This document shows positions 1-11,494 of a stretch of 64,000 nucleotides of DNA, piece after piece. Position numbers and translations under genes: made by a program. The stretch's first letter is position 1. Each line of letters begins with the position of its first letter. Location: contig CM024170.1 in NCBI GenBank assembly GCA_013433145.1, positions 8,505,366 to 8,569,365 of the forward strand, given 5' to 3'. This DNA comes from Ascaris suum. Its lineage: Eukaryota > Nematoda > Chromadorea > Rhabditida > Ascarididae. The notes beneath the pieces were generated by a model. That model saw nothing but the letters and a program-made list of their open reading frames with translations, searched no databases and had not been told where the DNA came from.

Positions 1-843
1 GTCTTTTTATATGGCTTGTTGCTTTTCCCGAAATTTTGAAGGATTTGAGAAAGACAATACTCCAAATTCTTTTTATTCTTGCAAATTTCTATAAAAAACG
101 CAGCTCAGGATAGCCATGCTGAGCTGCTCTGCACATACGCATCTGAAGCAAGTTAAAATTAGGTGCATACGGTGTGTACCTGAGGCTGAATCCATTTCAG
201 ATCCAACTATGTTATGTAATATGAATACTCGATGGCATAATAAGATCTTCGCACGCAAGCCGCGCAAAAAACTGATCTTTTAAAACGAAATGAGGAGAGG
301 TCTTTTAAGCATCTTTTGCCTAGAGAAACGAAATGCTGAACACCGTTTCACTCAATTAGAGTACATTCATAATCGAGTTGACCTATTAGGTTTGCGTAGA
401 CAAAAATGCATCAAGTTTCTCTGGCTATAAGCTCCCAATTGAAATTAGGCACACAGCAGATTTTATTCTGGGTGATTCTCTATGAAGCGTAGTATGCATA
501 CCTACTCTCGAGAGATTTTCATTCCATACGTTGAATTAGGAGAAGTACGACAGTTAACATTGTTTTTAAACACCCGAAGTTGCATTGAGTTATACTGATT
601 ACAAGCCATCCTCGTTATTTTAATAAAAACACTTTTTCTAAAACGCAACATTTTACGCAGTTCCACTATTGATCGAGGAATATTGTTGTCTTGCTTGCAG
701 ACCGAAAGTCCACTCGAAACTCCTATAAAAGGTTGATAACTCTGGGAAAGCTAAAAAGATTGCAGTGTGCTTAAACTCGTTTTAACGTCGTCCCACTTTC
801 ACAGCGATCTTTCCAGCCTTTCATTTAGCTAGAAAACTGCCTA

Positions 844-861
844 ACACACACACACACACAC
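844..861. repeat. (CA)n microsatellite
   Basis: Nine CA units in an otherwise gene-free region. Confidence 0.9.
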
Positions 862-2770
862 CTATCACGACGCCTGAAAACTGTAGATGCAAAAAATTCA
901 TTCCTAATATTGAAAGTTGTTTTACCATTAATTCTCCTTTGTTGAGGCGATTCCGAATAAATGGAATAGACGCCCGGAAAGTAGGGCTGATATGGATTGA
1001 AACTGAAATTTCAATTCGTTTCTGGAAACGAATCTCATCACTCACATATTCATGTCGCATTTCTATACTGAGACATAACCGTCTCAATAAAAAACTCATA
1101 ATATATTCTAACATTAAAGCCCTGTTATCTACTTCATCGGTACCGTGTTAGGTTTCAACCTTAATGTGCAATCGTCCAGTCCATTAATTGAATATCCACT
1201 TCATATATAAATGCCAAAGTGCAGCAGGTCTTTTTGATGCTGTGCCTGATAATACCGCATATGTCACGTAAGCAGATTCTCTGAACGACAGCTCAGTTCA
1301 CTAGCCGTAATCTTCAGGTTGAATCGGTGGTGTGCAGAAAAAAGGGAGGCCTTACCGATTATATCTAATAAAATGCTGAATTTATGTCCTTGAAGCAAGA
1401 ATTCATAAAGCCTTGCAAAGCCATTTTTGCGCTGTTAAATATGATATGTTATCATTTGCAACTTTTCGCTCCAATTTTCTAATCTTTTTGCTGCAAACTA
1501 TAATACTCGGAAACCGTACTGCAAACTTACAAATTAACTTGGGAAATAAGGTGGAGGTAACAGAAAGTTTTGGGGCGCTTTACAGAATGCATTTGAATTA
1601 CGCTAGGCTAGAGATTATACTAAATACTTGTTTTATTGATTGTGGAGTCGGAATTATCAACTAGCCATGATGCAGTGCATGGACGTGACTTCGTTGAAAC
1701 TATAGCAAAAGGATTATATCATTAGTTCACCAAAAATAGCATTTTATAAAGGATAACGCCAAGGGAAGTCGATGTGGGTTTGAGTTGAAAAGTCATGAGT
1801 CGCAAATGCAACCAGATAGAAGTATCTGAAAGGCGCCTTGTTCGAGCGTTTTTTGCTTTCATTGTGCCAAATTAAACAAATGACAATGGGTGCCCTTTTT
1901 TCGGCACAGAGCAAACCATTCGGTTCGCAACAAATGCAAAAAGCTTCGTCACGTTGCAATTCTATTGACTGGCGAATTTGCAGTGATGATAAGAAGATAT
2001 TCTAGATGTGTACTGCAAACGGACTTATGCAAATTAACTAATTTTTGCAATCTATGACTCTGAGTGATCAAGAATTTCAGTAAATTCTTTGTCTCTGTCG
2101 CTGATCTACGGTGAAACACAAACAAACGCGAACGGCGGAAGGGGTCGATTTTGAAAGCTCCATTGTAGATCCCTAACAAAGCGCGTTTGCCATCCAAATA
2201 TGGCCATTTGCACCAGAGAATAGATCTGCAAAAAATCACCTTTATTGCTACTTCCAGAGGTACACAATATTCGTGAGCAGAGGATTAAGGTGACATTTCT
2301 GAGGCACCTTTTGTGGGGGTGCTCGCCGCCATCCCCTCTCCAGAATAAATTTGCATTAGTAGCTCCTTCAAGTGCTATTCAGTCGCGTTTTTCACAGACT
2401 TTAAGAAGCTAACCAAAAAGCACAGGTTTCTTCAATATCAAAGGGAAATGAGTGCTAAAAAGGCTGCCAGGATTGGCGCTTCTTGTAACTCCATCCAATA
2501 GCGAACATACGTAGCATATCAAAGCATCTGGCACGATTTTCACTTTCAAATTCCGCTCATCCGACCAACCGTTTCAGAAATTGCCGAAAAATAGTACACG
2601 CAGCATAATATCATGTTATTTAAACTGGCTCGATAGGCATTACGTCTCCTGCAGAAAGTTGTCCGTTGTGACCCTCTCAGCATAAAATGAAAATCCAATT
2701 AGTGCAAAACGCACGTTAATTTGTTGACACGTTTAAGTGATTTCGAAGCAGGTCGATCAAATTAAAAAGT

Positions 2771-3076
2771 GTTGGGTATGACTCCGAAGAGCCAACCCAA
2801 GATATCTACTTGTGACATAACACTGCGGTGATCACATTTATTCTTATAGTCAGTTCTCGTTTATTCTTCTTTACATAATGTCATTGATGAACTTATGCGC
2901 TCTTGTGCCTCTTCCCCCTTCCCCAGGCGATATCTGGGGTCCGCATAAAAGCCGGGCTTTCGGCCCGTTTGGATGTCTCTGGTTCGACCTGTGTTTGGGG
3001 CCGTGGTGCTGCCCCATAAACTGCTTCTTCTATCCCACTTCATTCCTTCAGTGTCGCCGCCATCGGCCAATAACAG
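2771..3076. repeat. Dispersed 0.3-kb repeat, copy 1
   Basis: Shares a colinear stretch with 55286-55636, in the same orientation, starting gttgggtatgactccgaaga and including 'gagccaacccaagatatcta'. It continues through 'cataatgtcattga', 'gcgatatct' and 'cgtttggat' to 'ccttcagtg.cgccg'. The TGTTGG start and length would suit a solo LTR or a short non-autonomous element. Open frames here on both strands are likely spurious or element-derived. Confidence 0.8.
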
Positions 3077-3136
3077 GTCTTATTGCGCACCGTACAATGA
3101 TGTCCACTATACCACCACATCCCGTAACTCTAGCTC

Positions 3137-3230
3137 CAGTGGTTCCCAGGTTGAAATCGCCAGGCAGACAGAAAAACAGGCACTCACATGAATTCGCCTA
3201 CATGTGCGCAGACATGACGTCGCCATAAGA
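3137..3230. repeat. Short dispersed repeat ('cagacagac...catgacgtcgcca'), copy 1
   Basis: gtggttcccaggttgaaatc, then ggcagacag, then acatgacgtcgccata. Similar blocks occur at 3430-3540, 41569-41640 and 63755-63820. Confidence 0.55.
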
Positions 3231-3429
3231 GCTTTTGCAAATCAAGGCAATTGCAGAACAAACAGTGAATTACGCCTCGCTTGCAAAAGTTAGCACGCTT
3301 GACCACATTTAAAATATAACAGCATTGCAAATATGGTAGTTATATATAACTCAGGCAAATGACCCATTAGCGCGAGAGGATCGAAAATTATCCTACAGAC
3401 TGAATTATACACGTCAAACAATTTCATCG

Positions 3430-3540
3430 CTACAGCTTTTGCAGTTAGCGAGGTAAAAATAACAGACGGACGGATGGGCAGACAGACACATACACACAGG
3501 CACACACATGCACAGCACGTACGCGAACATGACATCGCCA
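3430..3540. repeat. Short dispersed repeat, copy 2
   Basis: Contains gcagacagacacatacacac and acgcgaacatgacatcgcca. It lies about 300 bases from copy 1, so the pair could also be a local duplication. Confidence 0.55.
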
Positions 3541-6500
3541 AAACCCTCTTGTGCTGAAATGTGAAAAATTTGCCTAAAACAAACTTATCAGCGAGGCATG
3601 AAATCGGATGTCTAAATTAGCCTCTGCCTCGTTTTTCGACGCTGTGTACCCGTGTATCGATACTTGAAAAATGATCATTTTTTGATGCACACTGGTGATG
3701 CTTTGCAATTTTTGCAACAAATGCACTTTACAAACTATTGCATAAGAGAGGGGCAATAAGATTAGGAGAAAACTTAAATTTTGAAATGTTGTTGAAAGAA
3801 AGGAGTAGCAATCAGTGCAGAAAGTGCGGACAAATGAAGGGAAATTATTAACGACTGCATAAAAACGACAATAACTATAAAAAGGCGTACAATGTTCCAC
3901 ACAGCAATTGTGATTGCAGCACCTCGTAGGCAATGCAGAGGATCGGCCATCAATACGAAACGATATCGACACGATGCTTATCCATTTTCATGCATTCTTC
4001 ATTCTGATCCGCCTTCTCATGCTGAACATTCACTGAAGACAATGATGTTTGGATCGGAGATATTTTGAAACAAATTCAGACCCCTTCCAGTTATCATTCA
4101 TTGTTTCTAAGTGGAAATTTATCCAAAACTTCCTCAGAAAAGAAAATATTAGATCGCCGAATGAGGGGAAGGAAGGAGTGAAGCCGCTAATCCTAACCGC
4201 CAAAGTGTTTGAAAAAAAAAGCTTGGAGTTTACGATGAAAAAAGGTTTGGCTCAAAGTGGTAACACGATACCGCAAATCCATTCAACGAAGAAAAGAAAA
4301 CCCAAAAACATTTTCTAACATCCACAGAGAAAGTTCCTTTCGTGATCAGATTAAACGAGGCGATCTGGATTCCGCAGATATCGTCTTCCGTCTGTTAATG
4401 GTTCAAGCAACACGTAATAATTTAGAATAAGATCCACAACCGTCCGAAGTAGTTTAACAAATATTAGGTTTCAGCCCCATCGCCCCATCCGATGGATTTG
4501 CAAAGTCAAGTTTGAAGGTGTGACTAAAAAGGACTTGATGGGTCAGTAATCATCAATAGAGAAGTTCCACAGGCAAGGCTGCGAACATTTGAGATGGCAC
4601 AAGTGCTCCTGTGGCCGCATGACCACAAAAACCATATTCAGGAGGTTTCGTTGCATAATAAGAAGAAATTAATATGGCATAAACCTAAGCCTAAGCAAAA
4701 AGGGAATAGCACATCTTTTGAATCAAACAAGGGCTCGGTATTTTTAGCAAAATCAGAGAAACAAAAACATTGAAGTCTATTATTATAATATTCCAAGTAG
4801 ACACCCGTCTGAGCACTATACGAAAAGGGAGAATAGCTTTTCTTCGTGTTGACACTAGCTGATATTGTTTGCTATTTCAGAGAAGAGGCTGCCGTAGAAA
4901 ACAACAAGAAATAGTGGGCAGTATTGGCTGAGCAGCCAGCGCGCGCCTGGACGTAAGAGTAACGATCCATAGCAGCGAAACGGCGTTCAAATGTTTGCTT
5001 ACATGCAACGAGCCAACCGTACTGTTTACTTTTGGAAGAGACAGCCCATTATGGTGACGCATGACGGTCGAGACGATGGTTGTTGATTAATAAAGTACCA
5101 TTGTTGTTTGACATGCAGCATGCAATTGCACTCATTAACTTGTTCTCTATCAAATTTAACACACCCAAATTATACTTCACTGTTAGAATGTGTCGAGGAC
5201 CACACTTTGCTAATCTTTTGCCGCATACATCTAGTTATTACTTCTGTATTATATGGAATGGCAAGTACCGGCTGACTTCACAGCTAGAACTGACTGGAGG
5301 CGAGTTTCAAATCATTTCGAACATACTTCAAATTATCAGCATTGATGGCAGCGGAAATTCTTGATGCTGTTGCCTGCAAAGGTTTGCGACTCATATTGCT
5401 TTAAAATTGAGCGCCGGCGCACCCTACCTGGTTTGTACCTCCGTTCGTCTTCATTTGTCTTGAGTTCCGACAAGTTTCTTTTTTCAGCAAATGAAAAAAA
5501 AGGAGTAAACTGGAAAAGAGAACAACCGTTACTCAACTGCTCGCTACCTTCTTCATAGGTGTCAAATCGATAACATGATGCTACTCATGTCACCTCTCTT
5601 TCTTCACTCTCTCATAAAAAGAGAATAGAAAAAACTGACCAACAAAAGCGATGAACAACGCTATATTCAGCGCAATAATCGACATTAGAAAAGCAAAAAA
5701 AGCAACATAACGAAACAGCTATAATATGTCCATATACAACAAAAATAGATAAATAATACGGCTTAAACTTAAATTTCAAAAGAAACATCTCACACATCGG
5801 CACCACTGTCCACTGCGTTAATTGGCAGGCCCAGGCCCAATTCTGTCTAAAACTTCGTCCAACATGTCCAAAAAGACTAGCATGGCCAAGTGGGAATTTC
5901 GAGGCAGGCACCTATTAATGACTCATTTCCGAGGAAGGTCATTAGCGCTGCCGCTTGAATTTCAAGAAAAAAGTTCCTTAGATGCGCATTTGTGCTCACA
6001 GCTACAACAGTGGTTGAGAATAATGAAGGACGAAACGGGATGTGAAAGTAACTACTACTATGAGAACGATCGTCGGCTATGCTACGAATGAAACATGGCG
6101 CACCTGATAAGGGGCAAATAAAAGCACACAGTCGTACGGGAGCACCGCCTTATTGTAACTCTTCCTTAAAAACTTGAACAGGGCCCTAAGATTTCACGAT
6201 TTACCCCAATAATGTCATTCGAGGGAGACAAGAATGCATGCCGAAATGAGGATAGGTGGACAGAGGTGAGCAGTATCACAAACAAATAGCAGACGCCGCA
6301 TCGAGCTGCTTCATGCAGGAATGAAGCACAGATGCATAGCATCACCCGTCAATGCAAGAAACAATTCAAAAAACATAGACGAATACACTCAATAAATGTT
6401 GCTTGACGACTTGGTCGTCTGAATGCAGGCGTTCACTCAGAAACACTCGTTATGACCTCATAGTTTTGAATGCTTCTTTAACAGAATTCATCTCAAAACT

Positions 6501-7027
6501 ATTAGTTCATTGGAACCGACAATACTGAAGCCCTGCGAACTGATTTCTATGAACAATTCGGATCTTTGTTTGTAATAACTGACGCGGAAAAATGAATTTC
6601 CTCGAAGGAGAGCAGAGATATTTCACCATAAACGTTTCCATTTGTAAAATTATAGAACGACAATATGCGGTACTTCCCACTCCGACAATCTCAAGTTACA
6701 TGACATACTCGCATCCCATCATCGTCGAATGCGAATGCGAAGGGAAAAGGAGGAGTTGCGAGAAAATTGATGACATTGGGAATTCCTGCTCCGTGAAAAC
6801 CGTGCGCCACACGACCACGGCGATCCTTATCTTTTGATAAGCGACTAACGTCGTGACGATTAACTACCAAGTATCACAGATGAAAGGGGTTATAAGGTGC
6901 AAATATTCCCAAGCGTTAAAGTAAGCAGCTCGATTACTCCGGAGTGAATTCGATTCTCATTTCGTTATACATCCCATAAGAACAGATTTTCTCCAACATT
7001 TCGATAGATACAATCCAGGAATATCGC

Positions 7028-7194
7028 CTAGAGGGTGGTAAGATCTTCGAGCTTAGGCCGTTTCGCTGATATGAACTGGTCATCATCGTCCTCATCACTG
7101 TCGCTTAACGCCAAATCGGCGTTCAACTGCCCACTGGAGTGCATTTGCGATTGCAGTAGATCGCTCTCTGCGTCATAGCCACTTAAACTCACCT
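7028..7194 (-). CDS. TAF1: TAF1 exon 42 (C-terminus and stop)
   Basis: Residues 1736-1790, ending [19 protein letters not shown] then LEDLTTL and a TAG stop. The [12 protein letters not shown] run echoes the previous exon's [13 protein letters not shown]. The acceptor is uncertain: 7194 (cggag) or 7167 (acgcag) both keep phase 1. No AATAAA is obvious just downstream. Confidence 0.75.
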
Positions 7195-10100
7195 CTCCGG
7201 TGGATCCCAATTACTACCTGTAAATTAGAGAACATTACTCTACAAAAGTTCTGCTCGAAAAAAGGCTGACATCCTCTTAACTCAGGAGCTCAAGAGTGAC
7301 GCATGATGCTGCGTGTTCAGTGTGCAAAAAGTGGCGAGTGTTCCCCCCTCCCTGTCTTCCGAGTTTTTAAACAAAGGCGAAATGCAAAACAACCGCGAGG
7401 AGCAGTCGAAGCACTCACTCATTTCGTGATCTTCGTCATCCACATCGTCCTCGTCGCCACTCAAAGCCAAATCGTCTTGTAGATGATCAATAATCTCGTC
7501 TTCTTCATCCTCTGAAATTTTTATACCCATTAAGAAAATTCACAAACGTTTTCTTATTTTTCAGACAACAGTATTTCACAAATATCCTCTGTTTTCTTAA
7601 TGTGTGTAAAAAGGAGAATGATCATCAAATTAGGGGACTGCGCAATGCAGCAAACAGCCAACACCTTAAAGAAGTGTTAGTAACCGAATCAAATGCTCAA
7701 TACTTGTACGAAGTTTTCTATTTATAGCGACATATTTTTAAGAGCACAGAAAGACCAAGTCTACGTAATTTGTTCACTGTATATCAATAATTACCCCTGT
7801 ACGCATGTTAATTACCAAGTCTAAAATTCACTGTATATAATTGTATGCATGAAGCATGTTTTTTCTGTATGCGTCTGCGTTGTTAAATATACTAGTCCGC
7901 TCAGATTCGAGAGTGTAAAACGATGAATATATGCAAACAAAATGAGAAAAAATGGGGAAGAAAATTAGGTGACAATCAACGAAAAGAAGTCTTCTGCTGG
8001 AACAGTAAAGAACTTTATCTTCCGCTGTTACATGTAAAAATCAACGGCGGTCAAAATTCTTTCAAAGGTCCGCTTTACTTCTACACAGAGGCTTACTGAT
8101 CGGATTCCATCCATCAAATTTAATGCAATTCAATAATGGCGCGAACTTCTCCGCCGCATCCCGACCACATTTGCGCCCGTTTAATTTGAGTCAAGCAAAA
8201 CCTGCTGTTTTGATGTTTGTTTTTAGTATAGGAGGCTTAACACTCTATGATTTGACAATGGCGAGTGGTACTCGCGGTTTAGAATAGCAAGAGATCAATT
8301 GAATTACCGGCTGTTTCTGCCGACGAAATCATGAACAACCTTATTTGCTAACGAGAACGACAAGCCAACAATACAATAACTAATCACAACTGCGCATTCG
8401 TCCACGATCATTACGCGTCGTAGCAAAATGTATAACTAGTAAAATAGCCACATTCAAAAAGAGCTTCTTACAGAATTCTTACTATATGCTACATGGAAAA
8501 AATTTACTTATAACTAATCTTCATGACTAGATCACTCCATTATTTTCCGCATCCTCTTTATTTCGTGGGTTTACAAATCTCTACATAAGCAATTTGTGGT
8601 GATTTCATTTATTCTATAGTAGATAGACATGCACCTATCTGTTTGCCCAGGAATTTCAAGTTGCTAAAAGCAAAAGCATTATGATGAGATTTGGTGAACA
8701 CAGCCGACATTTTAAGTAGCTGATCCTTTAAGATCGATTTCCCCATGTTCAGCATTTCACGCATGAAGAGAAAGTTAACGAGGTATAAAGATTAAAATAT
8801 ACCCGCAATTGCAAAGTGCGATTTAAAACAAATTTCTTCGTGAGTACTCGTTGAAACGGTCGGTTCTGAAGAACAATCCATACATCACGCATTTTGCTAT
8901 TGCGCAATCGACTCACCTAATGAGTTGGAAATAAAGCACAATATGCTAGCCCTTTTGGCACCCTTTCTCATCCTTTATTAAAGTCCTTTATTCTCGACCA
9001 ATAAGATCAGACAAAATAATTGAAGGAGTCCCCCCCCCCCCCCCCCCAAAAAAAAAAACTGATGAGTGGTATCAAATGCATGGCCCTCGCCATCAAATAC
9101 ACATGACGTTCATCCATATTCTGCTAAATATTCAAAGAACACAATGAGTCAGTGCAAAATTCGCTTTCTTCTAGGAAGTAAACCATTGTACAAGTCCTCA
9201 GTAAAAAAGAAACAATCACTTCTGAGGCAGTAAACAAATAATCTGCACGCAAAAGATTCAGCAAACATTTTACACAACTTTTGATACACCTAACCTGCTA
9301 TAACTCATCAAAAAGATGTTCAACTGTGAATAAATTGGTGAGAAAAGATCATTTAGAGTGTACGCCTAAAGATTTTTATAGATTGTTCCGGCTTCTTCCA
9401 TTAGACTTCACTGCTAATGGCTTTTGAGTTTGCAAGCTGCGAATAGCAGACATACGAAAAGACGTAGAGATAGAGAGAGAGCCACAAGCCCCACAATTTC
9501 CAACGGAGACAGCCTCATCACATGCGTTTATTGGAAGACTCGCAAAAGCACACAAAAGAGGTAAATAAACCAACCGATATCTTCCTCTTTGATGTTGGAG
9601 AGTCTTGCACCAGGTGAGAGCACTTCACCATCGTCCATTGCGCTACTGGCAGCCACAGACTCCACTTCAGCATTCTCGTTCAGTGTCGCTTGTATGTTCG
9701 CTTCCAACTCAGACAATTGTTCTTTTCGTGCCTTAATTTCGTTAACAATTTCATCATGAACACAGCATTTTCGAGGCCACGCACAATCAATGTTTTTAAT
9801 TACTGCAAGTAACTCCAGTCGAGTGCAAGCAAAATTCGGTTTTTATCGGTAGCCTCAGGTTACTGCAACCAACAGACACTATCGAGATTCGGTCTCCCTC
9901 ATCCCAATCCCATGCAGTCGAATGGTTCTGCTCAATTACCAATCGAAACCACTCACCCCACCACAGTGCACCAACTTTATTTTAGGCAGAATTTACGCAG
10001 AGCCATCCATCTGTCCGCCAGTGGAAACAATATTCCCAGAGGGGATGAGCATGTTACAACGCTGCAACAGACATTCTAATCAGCTAGCAAATGAGGTAGA

Positions 10101-11223
10101 TCAACGAATTCCAAAGACCCCTGCAACACATACACGCCCATTTATTTGCACACTTGCTCCGAATTCTCTTCCTACAAGCGTCGTCTCTATCTCTATAGAA
10201 CAGAGATTCACAAGTCAAAAGTTAAGAAAGCCACTGCGTATGCACTGACATAAAACTGAGTATAAATTGCAAGACAGCTACGGAATAACGTCAAAACGCA
10301 TAAATACAATTGAATAATTGAAAATCTCATTGTTGACTGCAAAATGAAAGGGGAACAAAACAAGACCTCCAGCATGCGCTCAGCCAACTCGCAGATTTCA
10401 ATCGCTTTAGTTGTATATTGCGATGTTTCAGGAGGTCCATTGTAGAGTTCGCTGTTTACCTTTATCTGTAAAGGGGAACGTGCTCATTATTTCTTAGGCC
10501 ATCAACATTTGCAGCACTTTGATCAAAAACTCTCAACTGCACCTATGAGAAGCTTACAAGTTGTTATTTCTCTGCAATAAGCTGTGCTTTCAATTTCAAA
10601 TATGGCCAACCTCATAAATTTTCTCTCGTCCCCTCCACCCACCAAAACAATTTCAGAAACTTTCAGGAAAACCTGAAGGTCACGTGCAGAAAAACAAGAC
10701 GATCGGCAATAAAAAAGATGGCCAGTTGGAAACGGAGATTGAAACATTTATGCAACGAGTGCTGCAAGAGAGAGTGTCTCCAAGTATGCTCTATATATGA
10801 GTTTATGAAGCGCTGTCAAGTAATTAAACATTCGATTAATCATCACTGTGGCCAGAAGGACGGGAGAACGAAAGCGGGCAAAGAGTAAAATGGCTAAATA
10901 AAAGAATCAAAGAGATTAATTTGTTTTATGCTGACCTGAAGAATGTCCCTTCGGAAAGCGTCCACTGTTGTATACCGATGCTCCTTGATATTTTGTTCCA
11001 TTGTTCCCAGATCCATGGGACGCTCAATTTTCTTGTAATAGAGAGGGACCTGAAAAAGGATACTTACATGCTAATTTAAAATACAATTCTGCACAGCTAC
11101 CCGCAATTGGACATGCTGCACATCCTCCCTTATAACAGAAGTGAAACTACGCGTTCTTCTGCAATGCAGAAAACGCAGAGAAATAACTAAACAAATAAAC
11201 ATATATGGATATATGAACATGCT

Positions 11224-11301
<78 letters not shown>

Positions 11302-11417
11302 ATGAACATATATATTGCATTTGCGTATATTCATTGGGACGCGTTTCTATGCATAAGATTTTTTGCGCAGGTAATATCATACATGTACTGCGAGCATATA
11401 CATATTTGCGTATGCAG

Positions 11418-11494
<77 letters not shown>

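Larger units (their letters stand above)
1..7027. other. No supported gene; repeats only
   Basis: Downstream flank of TAF1. All open frames are short, overlap on both strands and lack recognisable motifs or paired splice sites. It holds a CA microsatellite, the first copy of the 0.3-kb repeat and two copies of the short repeat. The TAF1 3' UTR must lie in its last part, but no clear AATAAA is seen there. Confidence 0.6.

Noticed and set aside
2861..3228. Overlapping 60-116 codon frames on both strands
   Set aside because: They lie in the dispersed repeat and its flank, and the second copy of the repeat does not preserve them.
5822..6091. 89-codon plus-strand frame starting MAGPGPILSK
   Set aside because: No known motif, no splice context, and an overlapping frame of similar length on the other strand.
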